A stretch of DNA of 64,000 bases. It comes from JAXGMV01 sp040768445 (lineage in GTDB: Bacteria; Chloroflexota; Anaerolineae; Anaerolineales; Anaerolineaceae). Of this stretch, positions 34,091-42,633 are shown piece by piece. Below the pieces are notes generated by a model that saw nothing but the letters and a program-made list of their open reading frames with translations, searched no databases and was not told where the DNA came from. The stretch spans positions 2,480,001 through 2,544,000 of the forward strand of contig JAXGMV010000001.1 of NCBI GenBank assembly GCA_040768445.1, read 5' to 3'. How positions within the stretch are numbered: the first letter of the stretch is position 1; each line of letters opens with the position of its first letter. The position numbers and the translations under genes are program-made.

Positions 34091-34756
34091 ATGATTAACG
34101 GGATAAACAAAATTGCGATAATCGGCGGTACTGGTAAAGAAGGCAAAGGATTAGCGTATAAATGGGCACAGGCAGACTATGAAATTCTAATTGGCTCCCG
34201 TACGCTGGAAAAAGCGCAGGCTGCAGCAGACTTGATTAATCAGATGGTTGGTAAAAACAATGTCACTGGACTCACAAATTCAGACGCTGTCAGGGAAGCT
34301 GATATTTGTGTTTTGACAGTTCCGTTTTCTGCACACAAAGACATGTTAGATCAGATGAAGGAAGATTTGAAAAATAAGCTTCTTATTGATGTAACGGTTC
34401 CTCTTGTACCACCAAAATTATCGGTATTTCAACCTCCGAATGCAGGCAGTGCTTTACTTGAAGCAGTTGAAATTTTGGATGAAAGTACAGAAGTTGTTGA
34501 TGCTTTCCAAAATATCTCATATGAAAACTTGTTGTCTGATCAAGAGATTTCCTGTGATATTTTGGTTTGCGGCTCAAAAAAAGAAATTAGAAAGCTGATC
34601 ATTGGTTTAATTGAAAGTACGGGCATGACAGCCTGGGATGCTGGACCAAAAGAAAATTCTGTTGTTGTCGAAGGTATGACATCGATATTATTTGGAATTA
34701 ATAAACAGCATAATACGAAATCAGCAGGCATCAAAATCACCGGCGTTATACGTTAA
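34091..34756 (+). CDS. npdG: NADPH-dependent F420 reductase
   Basis: This enzyme exchanges hydride between NADP(H) and coenzyme F420. It is 221 residues, the usual length. The nucleotide-binding loop is Ile-Ile-Gly-Gly-Thr-Gly-Lys-Glu-Gly-Lys-Gly-Leu-Ala near residues 9-21, and Gly-Ser-Arg-Thr after the second strand indicates NADP. The central Asp-Val-Thr-Val-Pro-Leu is also typical. A CGGAGGT ribosome site precedes the ATG. It sits directly upstream of cofE (no gap), so F420 made or used here is presumably connected to this operon's reactions. Confidence 0.9.
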   Translation: MINGINKIAIIGGTGKEGKGLAYKWAQADYEILIGSRTLEKAQAAADLINQMVGKNNVTGLTNSDAVREADICVLTVPFSAHKDMLDQMKEDLKNKLLIDVTVPLVPPKLSVFQPPNAGSALLEAVEILDESTEVVDAFQNISYENLLSDQEISCDILVCGSKKEIRKLIIGLIESTGMTAWDAGPKENSVVVEGMTSILFGINKQHNTKSAGIKITGVIR

Positions 34757-35548
34757 ATGGCAATAATTAGTGGTAAAAAAATCCCATTAGTAATCACTCC
34801 AATCACCGAAATTGGTATGATTAATAAAGATGACCAAATAATTCCAATTGTATTGTCATGTTTAGATAAATTGGATATTGTGATAGAAGATGGTGACATT
34901 CTTGTATTTGCCCAAAAAATAGTCTCAAAGTCAGAAGGTAGAGTGAGATATTTATCTCAATACCAACCTTCGGATCAGGCAATTTCAATGGCACAGTTAT
35001 CAGGAAAAGATCCAAGGTTTGTTGAAGCAGTTCTTCAGGAGAGTAATGAAATTTTGCGTGTTAAAACGGGAACAATCATTGCTGAACATAAAAATGGATT
35101 TATTTGTGCAAATGCCGGAATAGATCATTCAAACGTTATTGATCAAGAAGGTAAATCAGATGAGGTGATCTTGTTGCTGCCAGAAAACCCGGATCTGACA
35201 GCAAAGCAGTACCAGGCATCTGTAAAAAATCTAACGAAAAGAGATGTCGGCATACTCATTATTGATTCACACGGCAGGGCTTGGAGGAATGGCTCAATTG
35301 GAATGACAATTGGACTTGCCGGCGTTCCAGGCCTCGTAGATCTTCGTGGTCATAGCGATTTATTTGGTTATGAATTAAAGGTAACACAGACAGCCGCTGC
35401 CGATCAATTGGCTGCTGCAGCCTCATTAATGATGGGTGAAACTGACGAAGGTGTCCCAGTTGTGCATGTAAGGGGATTTCCTTATTCATTACGAGCTTCA
35501 AACTTGAGAGAGCTAATAAGGAATAAAGAGCAGGATATGTTTCGGTAA
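34757..35548 (+). CDS. cofE: coenzyme F420-0:L-glutamate ligase
   Basis: This GTP-dependent ligase adds glutamates to F420-0. It is 263 residues with family motifs: an N-terminal Ile-Pro-Leu-Val-Ile-Thr-Pro, a Gly-Asp-Ile-Leu-Val-Phe-Ala-Gln-Lys-Ile-Val-Ser-Lys metal-binding run, Cys-Ala-Asn-Ala-Gly-Ile-Asp, and Asp-Ser-His-Gly-Arg-Ala-Trp-Arg-Asn-Gly near 180. It begins one base after npdG stops. Other F420 biosynthesis genes (cofC, cofD, fbiC/cofGH) are not in the window, so they must lie elsewhere. A lone cofE within a catabolic operon is unusual and may set the tail length for a dedicated enzyme. Confidence 0.9.
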   Translation: MAIISGKKIPLVITPITEIGMINKDDQIIPIVLSCLDKLDIVIEDGDILVFAQKIVSKSEGRVRYLSQYQPSDQAISMAQLSGKDPRFVEAVLQESNEILRVKTGTIIAEHKNGFICANAGIDHSNVIDQEGKSDEVILLLPENPDLTAKQYQASVKNLTKRDVGILIIDSHGRAWRNGSIGMTIGLAGVPGLVDLRGHSDLFGYELKVTQTAAADQLAAAASLMMGETDEGVPVVHVRGFPYSLRASNLRELIRNKEQDMFR

Positions 35549-35604
35549 AAATGAACCGAATTTATTTATTTTATATACCATCTAATTAGGAAAGGATAAT
35601 AACA

Positions 35605-36609
35605 ATGACTGATGAGGTTGCATTATATCTGCAGGACTCTCATGATTTACGTGAAGGATTAGAGTTTGTTAGGTATGCAGAAGAAAAGGGATTTTCAGCT
35701 GTATGGCAAGCTGAAAGCAGGTTGGTGCGAGATGCTATTGTTCCAATGGCAGCCTATGCTGCTGTCACTGAAAAAATTAAAGTAGGAAGCGGTGTAATCA
35801 ATAACTGGACAAGAAATATAGGATTGCTGGCATCGACATTCTTAACTTTAGATGATTTAGCACCTGACAGAATAATCTGTGGTATCGGCGCATGGTGGGA
35901 TCCACTTGCAAAAAATGTTGGTATTGATAGAACAAAACCTCTCAAGGCAATGAGAGAAACTGTTACTGTGTTCAAACGGTTATTAAATATGGAAAGAGTA
36001 AGTTTTGATGGCGAATTCGTTCATGTCGACAATATTGAATTAGATGTTGTTCACGGAAGACGCTTTCCCAGGAATGTGCCTGTTTACATAGGTGCAACAG
36101 GTGATCAAATGATGATGATGACTGGAGAAATTGCAGATGGGGTGGTCTTAAATTATTGCGTACCCCCTGAATATAACCTGAAAGCTATGGATATGCTGAC
36201 ACTTGGCGCAAGAAAAGGTGGAAGAACAATTGATGATATTGATCGACCACAGTTAATCGTTTGTTCTGTTGATGAAGACCATGATGTAGCAATCGATTAC
36301 ACGCGTGAACTGCTTACACAATATCTTGCGCAGCAGCCCCATATTGCTAAAGCGTCTGGGGTATCCGCTGACATAGTAGAGGAGATTCAAAAGATTCTGG
36401 GATGGCCGGCGACAAAAGAACAAATTGCTCAAGCAAAACATCTCGTTCCTGAAGACTTGATTCATCGCATAACAGCTTCCGGAACACCCACTGAAGCCAG
36501 GCAGAAAGTACAAGAGTACATCCATAACGGATGCACCTGCCCAATTTTATACCCGGTGGGGGGTAATGTTAAACTTTTAGTGGACACCTTCTCACCGATA
36601 ATTAGTTGA
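35605..36609 (+). CDS. F420-type luciferase-like (LLM) oxidoreductase
   Basis: This is a TIM-barrel oxidoreductase of the LLM class, 334 residues. It resembles F420-dependent methylene-tetrahydromethanopterin reductase (Mer) in length and in motifs: Glu-Lys-Gly-Phe-Ser-Ala-Val-Trp near residue 28, Val-Gly-Ser-Gly-Val-Ile-Asn-Asn after the third strand, Gly-Ile-Gly-Ala-Trp-Trp-Asp-Pro, and a later Pro-Val-Tyr-Ile-Gly-Ala-Thr-Gly. Placement after npdG and cofE supports F420 rather than FMN as cofactor. The substrate could be a C=N or C=C bond of a heterocycle, or a pterin. An AGGAAAGGA ribosome site precedes the ATG. Confidence 0.8.
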   Translation: MTDEVALYLQDSHDLREGLEFVRYAEEKGFSAVWQAESRLVRDAIVPMAAYAAVTEKIKVGSGVINNWTRNIGLLASTFLTLDDLAPDRIICGIGAWWDPLAKNVGIDRTKPLKAMRETVTVFKRLLNMERVSFDGEFVHVDNIELDVVHGRRFPRNVPVYIGATGDQMMMMTGEIADGVVLNYCVPPEYNLKAMDMLTLGARKGGRTIDDIDRPQLIVCSVDEDHDVAIDYTRELLTQYLAQQPHIAKASGVSADIVEEIQKILGWPATKEQIAQAKHLVPEDLIHRITASGTPTEARQKVQEYIHNGCTCPILYPVGGNVKLLVDTFSPIIS

Positions 36610-36622
36610 AAGGCACTAGATA

Positions 36623-37381
36623 ATGAGTGAAAATTATTCACGACCAACTGATATTGAACAGGCTACGCTGATTATAAAATCAAATCAGACAAACTTATTA
36701 TTTCCAGAGGACATAGGCTGTATAAAAGGAACTAGTGATGGTTTTATGCTAGATTTACAAGACTTGCAACTTAACTACATAAAGAGTGATGATAAAGATT
36801 TACTGATAGGGGGGAGAACTCTACTTGAAAGTATTCATTCAAACAGCACTACAAATCCGATAATTTCAAGAGTAATCGCTGCGGAGTTTGGCTTGAATAA
36901 GCGTAACAGGCACACAATCGGCACAATATTACGTACCTGCAGTGGAGAGTCTTTATTCATGTCGTTATTGGCAGCATTAGATGTGAAAATTGAAACTCTT
37001 GCAAACAATGACCTGCTGACAATTGGTCAATGGATTGATGAAAAAGACAGAAGATTCTTGGCTGTAAAACAAGTTACTATCCCTGCATATGAATACGCAG
37101 ATATTGAATGGAGTGCAAATACACCAATGAGTCTGCCGGAAATAAGCTTGGCAGCAGCCAGGTGGAAAGGCGGAAGAACCAGGGTCGTGTTAGGCGGACT
37201 TACTTTAAAACCTGAATTAGTGTTGGATGGCACCATGACGCAAGGATTTATTGAACAAATTAATATTGCGTGTAGCCATAATTTACCAATAGAAAATTCT
37301 TCTAATTATTATAAGAATATAATTTCAACACTTTCTAAAAGAATTTTGAGGCCAATTAATAGTACTGAGGTGTCGGTATGA
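36623..37381 (+). CDS. degenerate FAD-binding subunit of a molybdenum hydroxylase (CoxM-like)
   Basis: The protein is 252 residues and resembles the FAD subunit (CoxM/XdhB) in outline: an Arg-Pro-Thr-Asp-Ile-Glu-Gln-Ala start, a Leu-Leu-Ile-Gly-Gly-Arg-Thr strand, Arg-Asn-Arg-His-Thr-Ile-Gly-Thr in place of the usual Arg-Asn-Arg-Gly-Thr-Ile-Gly-Gly, and a Gly-Gly-Leu motif near the C-terminus. The normal Ala-Gly-Gly-x-Asp-Leu FAD loop after residue 30 is not recognisable, and Asn-Ala-Ser-Pro-Ala-x-Asp is replaced by Arg-Thr-Cys-Ser-Gly-Glu. It may bind FAD differently or not at all. It overlaps the next gene by 4 bases. An intact FAD subunit is encoded at 41209. Confidence 0.7.
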   Translation: MSENYSRPTDIEQATLIIKSNQTNLLFPEDIGCIKGTSDGFMLDLQDLQLNYIKSDDKDLLIGGRTLLESIHSNSTTNPIISRVIAAEFGLNKRNRHTIGTILRTCSGESLFMSLLAALDVKIETLANNDLLTIGQWIDEKDRRFLAVKQVTIPAYEYADIEWSANTPMSLPEISLAAARWKGGRTRVVLGGLTLKPELVLDGTMTQGFIEQINIACSHNLPIENSSNYYKNIISTLSKRILRPINSTEVSV

Positions 37382-40300
37382 ATATTTCGATCCTTATCAA
37401 TGGTAAATCAGAGTCATTTGAAGTCAATTCACGAACCTATCTCTTAGAATTACTCAGAAGTGCTGGTTATTTTGGCGCAAAGTTCGGTGGGTGCTCAAAA
37501 GGCGAATGTGGAGCATGTACCGTATTACTAGATGGCAGACCAATCAACTCTTGCCAGGTACTGGCTATAGAATTAAATGGCCATTCGATCGAAACAATTG
37601 AGAGCCAGGGAGAGAAACCAGAAAAAGGTTGGTCAAAAAATTTGGGTTTCAGCATTATTCAGCAAGCTTTTTTAGAATCAGGTGCTGTTCAGTGTGGTTA
37701 CTGTACTCCGGCGATGATTTTGGCTGTTAAAGCATTGCTTGAGAAAAACCCTGACCCAACAGATGCCGAAATACGAGATTCTTTGTCAGGCATTCTTTGC
37801 CGGTGTACTGGTTATCTAAAGCCTGTAGAAACTGTAAGAATGGTAGTTGACCGATTAAAGCATAAAAATACATTCAATCAAACAGATGAATTAAATAATC
37901 AAATCAATGAAGCCACAAATTTTGAAGATTTGCCTGATAGTAACCTTTCGCCTTCAAATAATAATATTGACACCTTCACCTTGACAAAACCACTTGTCAT
38001 AAAACAAACCTCAACAAAACAAGAGCACGACTGGGCGACTGTTGGAAAATCAGAAGAAAAGGTTGATGGAGCAAAACTTGTTCAGGGAAAGCCTGCTTTT
38101 ACTTCGGATTTTGAAATTAGAGGTCTTTTACATGCAAAAGTGTTAAGAAGCCCTTTTGCACATGCACTCATTAAGAAGATTGACGTAACTAAAGCAAAAG
38201 CCCTACCAGGGGTTTCTGCAGTGCTTACATGGGAGGATATCCCACGAATAGTTTATTCAACTGCCGGTCAATCAGACCCAATTCCCGGACCACTGGACTC
38301 ATTTTCTCTCGATAAAAAAGTCCGACATGTTGGAGACAAGGTAGCATTTGTTGCAGCTGAAACTGTTGAAATTGCTACGAAAGCTCTTGAACTCATCGAC
38401 GTTGAATATGAACCTTTAGATATTATCCTGGATCCCGCTGAAGCAATGAAACAAGGCGCAGTAGTTATTCATGATGAACCTGAGTATGTCAATTTCGCAG
38501 ACTCGAATCCAACAATAAACCTGGCTTCAGAAATAAGAATTGATATCGGTGATGTTGATAAGGGATTTGAAGAAGCAGATTTTATATTTGAGGAAGATTA
38601 TGCTGTACCAAAAGTTCAGCAAGCACATATTGAACCCCATGCGGCAATTACTTACTGGGATGAAGATGATCGCCTTGTGATTCGAACCAGCACACAGGTG
38701 CCCTTCCACGTAAGAAGAATGCTTGCGCCAGTTCTGAACTTACCTGTCAAAAAAATCCGTGTAATCAAACCCCGCATAGGAGGTGGTTTTGGAGGCAAGC
38801 AGGAAGTTTTAATGGAGGATGTGCCTGCCCACCTTACGATTGCCACTGGCAGACCAGTAAGTTATGTTTACACGCGTCAGGAAGAGTTTACAGCGGCGAG
38901 ATCAAGACACCCGATGACCATTCATATGAAAACTGGTGTCAAAAAAGATGGCACTATCACTGCAAATGAAATGTATGCACTGAGTGACACAGGAGCATAT
39001 GGCTGTCATGCATTAACTGTGACCGGCAACACAGGGCACAAAGCCATGGCTATCTATGTTGGTGATGGAAAATACCGCAAGAACCCGAATATTCGATTTT
39101 ATGCTGATATTGTCTATACCAACACGCCACCAGCGGGCGCTTTTAGAGGGTATGGCGTGCCTCAGGGTACCTGGGCGGTTGAAAGACACATGGAGTTAAT
39201 CGCAGGAAAATTAAATATTGATCCAATTGAGTTCAGATTAAAGAACGCTATCAGACCGGGAGAATTACATCCCTTCAGCACAGCCTGGTCAGAAGGACGA
39301 GAGCCCAAACCTGAAATTATTCACACTGTCGGAATTGAAGAGTGCGTAACGCAGGCAAAAGCGGTCATGGGCTGGGATCAAAAATATGGAAATATCCAAT
39401 GGCAAGCGATTCCAGGTAAGCCACACTTGAGAAAGGGCATTGGCATGTCACTGGCAATGCATGGAACGGCAATTCCTTATCTTGACATGGGCGGTGCAAG
39501 TATCAAGCTGAATGATGACGGTTCGTTTAATCTCCTCATTGGTGCAACAGACCTTGGAACAGGCTCTGATACCATATTGGCACAAATGGCAGCTGAAGTT
39601 CTTGGCACCTCAATTAAAGAAATTATTGTGTACTCCTCAGATACTGATTTCACACCATTTGACAAGGGCGCTTATGCATCCAGCACCACCTATATTTCTG
39701 GCGGCGCTGTAACCAGGGCAGCACAAAAAGCCGCTGAAATGATCAAACGACGAGCTGCAATGATGCTTGCTGCTAAGGACAATGCTTCAGTTGAATCTTA
39801 TCAATTATCAGATATCAAATTACGAGATTCTGCTGCGAACTACATTGACGGAAGAGTAATCTCACTCCAGGATATCGCATTACATTCACTTCACCAACAA
39901 GATCAAGAACAAATCATGGCGGTAGATTCATTTGTCTCAAAATCATCGCCGCCACCATTTGCAGCTCAATTTGCCGAGATTACCTTAGATATTGAGACCG
40001 GAAACTTAATAGTTGATAAGTTAGTTATGGCTGTCGATGCAGGCATTATTGTCAACCCTGCGACAGCATCCGGGCAAATTGAAGGCGGAATGACCCAGGC
40101 ATTGGGTTATGCCGTCTGTGAAGAGATGACTTATCAGAGTGATGGAACACCTGTTAAAACGGACCTTATCAGCTATCACATCTTCCGCTCGGATGAAATG
40201 CCGGAAATGAAAGTCCTGTTTGTTGAAACATTCGAGCCAACACATCCATTTGGTGTAAAAGCCCTGGCTGAGATTCCAATGGATGCCGTTGCACCTGCAG

Positions 40301-40392
40301 TCGGCAACGCTATTCTCAATGCCTCAGGTGCGCATGTAAATCAAATTCCAGCAACGCCTAAACGAATTTGGGAAGCGATGCAGAAAAGATAA
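37378..40392 (+). CDS. molybdenum hydroxylase: fused [2Fe-2S] and molybdopterin subunits
   Basis: This is a 1004-residue molybdenum hydroxylase. Residues 1-160 carry two [2Fe-2S] motifs: C39, C44, C47, C59 (plant-type) and Cys-Gly-Tyr-Cys with Cys-Arg-Cys (about 98-136). After a 60-residue linker, residues ~225-1004 are the Mo-pterin domain, with Gly-Gly-Gly-Phe-Gly-Gly-Lys-Gln, Ala-Phe-Arg-Gly-Tyr-Gly and a C-terminal Gly-Val-Lys-Ala-Leu-Ala-Glu that supplies the catalytic Glu (usual form Gly-Val-Gly-Glu). The fusion order matches Mop-type aldehyde oxidoreductases, which need no FAD subunit. It overlaps the degenerate FAD gene by 4 bases. The substrate is unknown. Confidence 0.88.
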   Translation: MNISILINGKSESFEVNSRTYLLELLRSAGYFGAKFGGCSKGECGACTVLLDGRPINSCQVLAIELNGHSIETIESQGEKPEKGWSKNLGFSIIQQAFLESGAVQCGYCTPAMILAVKALLEKNPDPTDAEIRDSLSGILCRCTGYLKPVETVRMVVDRLKHKNTFNQTDELNNQINEATNFEDLPDSNLSPSNNNIDTFTLTKPLVIKQTSTKQEHDWATVGKSEEKVDGAKLVQGKPAFTSDFEIRGLLHAKVLRSPFAHALIKKIDVTKAKALPGVSAVLTWEDIPRIVYSTAGQSDPIPGPLDSFSLDKKVRHVGDKVAFVAAETVEIATKALELIDVEYEPLDIILDPAEAMKQGAVVIHDEPEYVNFADSNPTINLASEIRIDIGDVDKGFEEADFIFEEDYAVPKVQQAHIEPHAAITYWDEDDRLVIRTSTQVPFHVRRMLAPVLNLPVKKIRVIKPRIGGGFGGKQEVLMEDVPAHLTIATGRPVSYVYTRQEEFTAARSRHPMTIHMKTGVKKDGTITANEMYALSDTGAYGCHALTVTGNTGHKAMAIYVGDGKYRKNPNIRFYADIVYTNTPPAGAFRGYGVPQGTWAVERHMELIAGKLNIDPIEFRLKNAIRPGELHPFSTAWSEGREPKPEIIHTVGIEECVTQAKAVMGWDQKYGNIQWQAIPGKPHLRKGIGMSLAMHGTAIPYLDMGGASIKLNDDGSFNLLIGATDLGTGSDTILAQMAAEVLGTSIKEIIVYSSDTDFTPFDKGAYASSTTYISGGAVTRAAQKAAEMIKRRAAMMLAAKDNASVESYQLSDIKLRDSAANYIDGRVISLQDIALHSLHQQDQEQIMAVDSFVSKSSPPPFAAQFAEITLDIETGNLIVDKLVMAVDAGIIVNPATASGQIEGGMTQALGYAVCEEMTYQSDGTPVKTDLISYHIFRSDEMPEMKVLFVETFEPTHPFGVKALAEIPMDAVAPAVGNAILNASGAHVNQIPATPKRIWEAMQKR

Positions 40393-40408
40393 CATAGGAA
40401 TAACCTCT

Positions 40409-41200
40409 GTGAAAAGCATATTTGAAGTAATAACCGAGTTAGAAAAAGCGAGAACGCCATTTGCTATTTGCACAATCATTGATAGTAAAGGCTCTACACC
40501 GCGCTCAGCAGGTAGCAAAATGGTTGTAACTAAAGACGGCCAGACGTTTGGTACAGTAGGTGGCGGGGATGTTGAGCTTCGAGCTCGCCAATATGCAGAA
40601 GAGGCCATCAAGACCAGGAAAAGCACAATTCTATCGTACAACATGGTTGACCCTGAAAAAGGAGATCCTGGAATTTGTGGTGGGTCACTACAAGTTTTCA
40701 TTGAACCAGTAAACCCATTTAAACAGGCGGTCATTATAGGTGGCGGTCATGTGGGAAAAGCAGTCGCATTTTTGGCAAAATGGATTGGTTTTTACGTAAC
40801 CATGGTTGATGATCGTGATCAGGAGTCTAGCGGAGAATTATCTAAATTCGTTGATGAGAGCATCGTAACAGATGTGGAAAAAATTACTGAAAATATTTCC
40901 ATTGATACTGATACTGTTGTTATAATAACCACCCGAGACCATGAGATAGATGTAAAAATCCTGCCGATGATATTACAAACACCTGCAGCTTACATTGGAG
41001 TGATCGGTTCGAGAAGAAGGTGGAAAATAGCGAAGGAACGACTTCTTGCGAATGGTCTTAGCAAGGATGACATTGCAAGGATCTATTCACCAATTGGTCT
41101 CGACCTGGGTGCACAAACACCAGAAGAAATTGCTGTCTGTATCATATCTGAAGTTATGAAAACGATTAATAATAAATCCGGCGAGAGTCTAAGAGATTAG
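40409..41200 (+). CDS. xdhC: XdhC/CoxI family molybdenum cofactor insertion factor
   Basis: This is a chaperone that binds molybdenum cofactor and assists its sulfuration and insertion into xanthine-dehydrogenase-type enzymes. The 263 residues show the N-terminal XdhC motif (Gly-Ser-Thr-Pro-Arg, Gly-Thr-Val-Gly-Gly-Gly), a Cys-Gly-Gly, and a C-terminal Rossmann domain (Ile-Ile-Gly-Gly-Gly-His-Val-Gly-Lys-Ala-Val, Gly-Ser-Arg-Arg-Arg, and Pro-Ile-Gly-Leu-Asp-Leu-Gly-Ala). The start is GTG at 40409. It lies between the two molybdenum hydroxylases, so it may service both. Confidence 0.9.
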   Translation: MKSIFEVITELEKARTPFAICTIIDSKGSTPRSAGSKMVVTKDGQTFGTVGGGDVELRARQYAEEAIKTRKSTILSYNMVDPEKGDPGICGGSLQVFIEPVNPFKQAVIIGGGHVGKAVAFLAKWIGFYVTMVDDRDQESSGELSKFVDESIVTDVEKITENISIDTDTVVIITTRDHEIDVKILPMILQTPAAYIGVIGSRRRWKIAKERLLANGLSKDDIARIYSPIGLDLGAQTPEEIAVCIISEVMKTINNKSGESLRD

Positions 41201-41208
41201 GAGTTTCT

Positions 41209-42633
41209 ATGTGGTCAACATATATCAATGCAAAATCAGTTGATGAAACACTATCGATAATAAAACAATACAAAGAAAATGCCCGAATTATCGCTGGCGG
41301 AACTGATCTTGTGATCGAAATAAAGGAAGGTGTTCGGAAAGACACAGACATACTGGTAGATATTAGCCGAATTTCTGGATTAGACCAAATTGCGCTCGAT
41401 GAAAACAAGCATATTCACATAGGTCCAGCAGTAACTCACAATCAATGTGTTGCGTCAAAACTCATTAATGAATATGCTTATCCGTTAGCTCGAGCCTGTT
41501 GGGAAGTGGGCTCACCTCAGATACGTAATCGCGGTACTGTGGCTGGCAATCTGATAACAGCATCTCCGGCGAATGATACGATTGCTCCACTGATGGCACT
41601 AAACGCTGAGGTCACACTTCAATCAAAATCCGGTACTCGCAAGTTAAAACTGAGCGATTTTTACACTGGATTAAGAAAGACTGAATTAAAACCTGATGAA
41701 ATGTTGGTCGATATTTCCTTTCCTGCTATGAAACCCAACCAACGAGGGGTGTTTATCAAGTATGGGCTCCGGAAAGCACAGGCAATATCGGTTGTAAACC
41801 TGGCTATTATCCTCGCGTTTGATGATGCTGTAATTACTGATGCATCAATCACTTTAGGATCCGTAGCACCGGTTGTGATCCACGCCAAGGAAGCAGAGAA
41901 ATTTCTCACCGGTAAAAAACTTACCGCAGAGATAATCGGTGAAGCCAGCTTGATAATTATGGAAGCTGCGAAACCAATTTCTGATATTAGAAGCTCAGCA
42001 GACTATCGATTAAACCTGATTAAGGTGCTAAGCGAGCGAGGCTTAACTTCAATAGCCAAACATGAGGAAAGAACAGGCTATCCAGAGAATCCCGTTTTTC
42101 TCTGGGGTAAAAAACCACAGCAAAATAATTACCTGGTTAACTCGTCCGTTCATAACACAGAGGGTGAGATCCATACATCAGTGAATGGTAAACATGTATC
42201 ATTCAAAATAGATGGGAGTAAATCTCTTTTGGATTTACTGCGTGATGAAGGCATGCTCACTGGCACAAAAAATGGGTGCTCAGAGGGTGAATGTGGTGCC
42301 TGTACAGTGTTTCTTGATGGTGCTGCTGTGATGAGCTGCCTTGTGCCGGCTCCAAGAGCCAATAAGGCTGAAATTCAAACCATAGAGAGCATCGGCACTG
42401 AAGAAAACCTGCATATTATTCAGAAGAAATTTATTGAAGAAGGTGCTGTGCAGTGTGGATACTGCACACCCGGATTTATCATGTCTGCTGTGAAACTTCT
42501 TGAAGAAGTCCAAAATCCAACGCGTGATCAAATTAAACAGGCAATTTCAGGCAATTTGTGCAGATGCACAGGTTATTACAAGATCATCAGTGCCATTGAA
42601 AAAGCAAGCGTTGATAAATCAGTATTCAAGTAA
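41209..42633 (+). CDS. xanthine-dehydrogenase-type fused FAD and [2Fe-2S] subunit
   Basis: This is a 474-residue electron-transfer subunit. Residues 1-285 are the FAD domain, with an intact Ala-Gly-Gly-Thr-Asp-Leu loop near 30 and Arg-Asn-Arg-Gly-Thr-Val-Ala-Gly-Asn-Leu near 105. Residues ~325-474 are a [2Fe-2S] domain: Cys-Ser-Glu-Gly-Glu-Cys-Gly-Ala-Cys, later Cys-Gly-Tyr-Cys, and Cys-Arg-Cys. In E. coli XdhB and XdhC these are separate chains; here they are fused FAD-first. Its stop overlaps the start of the large subunit. It presumably moves electrons from the 42633 Mo subunit to NAD+ or another acceptor. Confidence 0.88.
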   Translation: MWSTYINAKSVDETLSIIKQYKENARIIAGGTDLVIEIKEGVRKDTDILVDISRISGLDQIALDENKHIHIGPAVTHNQCVASKLINEYAYPLARACWEVGSPQIRNRGTVAGNLITASPANDTIAPLMALNAEVTLQSKSGTRKLKLSDFYTGLRKTELKPDEMLVDISFPAMKPNQRGVFIKYGLRKAQAISVVNLAIILAFDDAVITDASITLGSVAPVVIHAKEAEKFLTGKKLTAEIIGEASLIIMEAAKPISDIRSSADYRLNLIKVLSERGLTSIAKHEERTGYPENPVFLWGKKPQQNNYLVNSSVHNTEGEIHTSVNGKHVSFKIDGSKSLLDLLRDEGMLTGTKNGCSEGECGACTVFLDGAAVMSCLVPAPRANKAEIQTIESIGTEENLHIIQKKFIEEGAVQCGYCTPGFIMSAVKLLEEVQNPTRDQIKQAISGNLCRCTGYYKIISAIEKASVDKSVFK

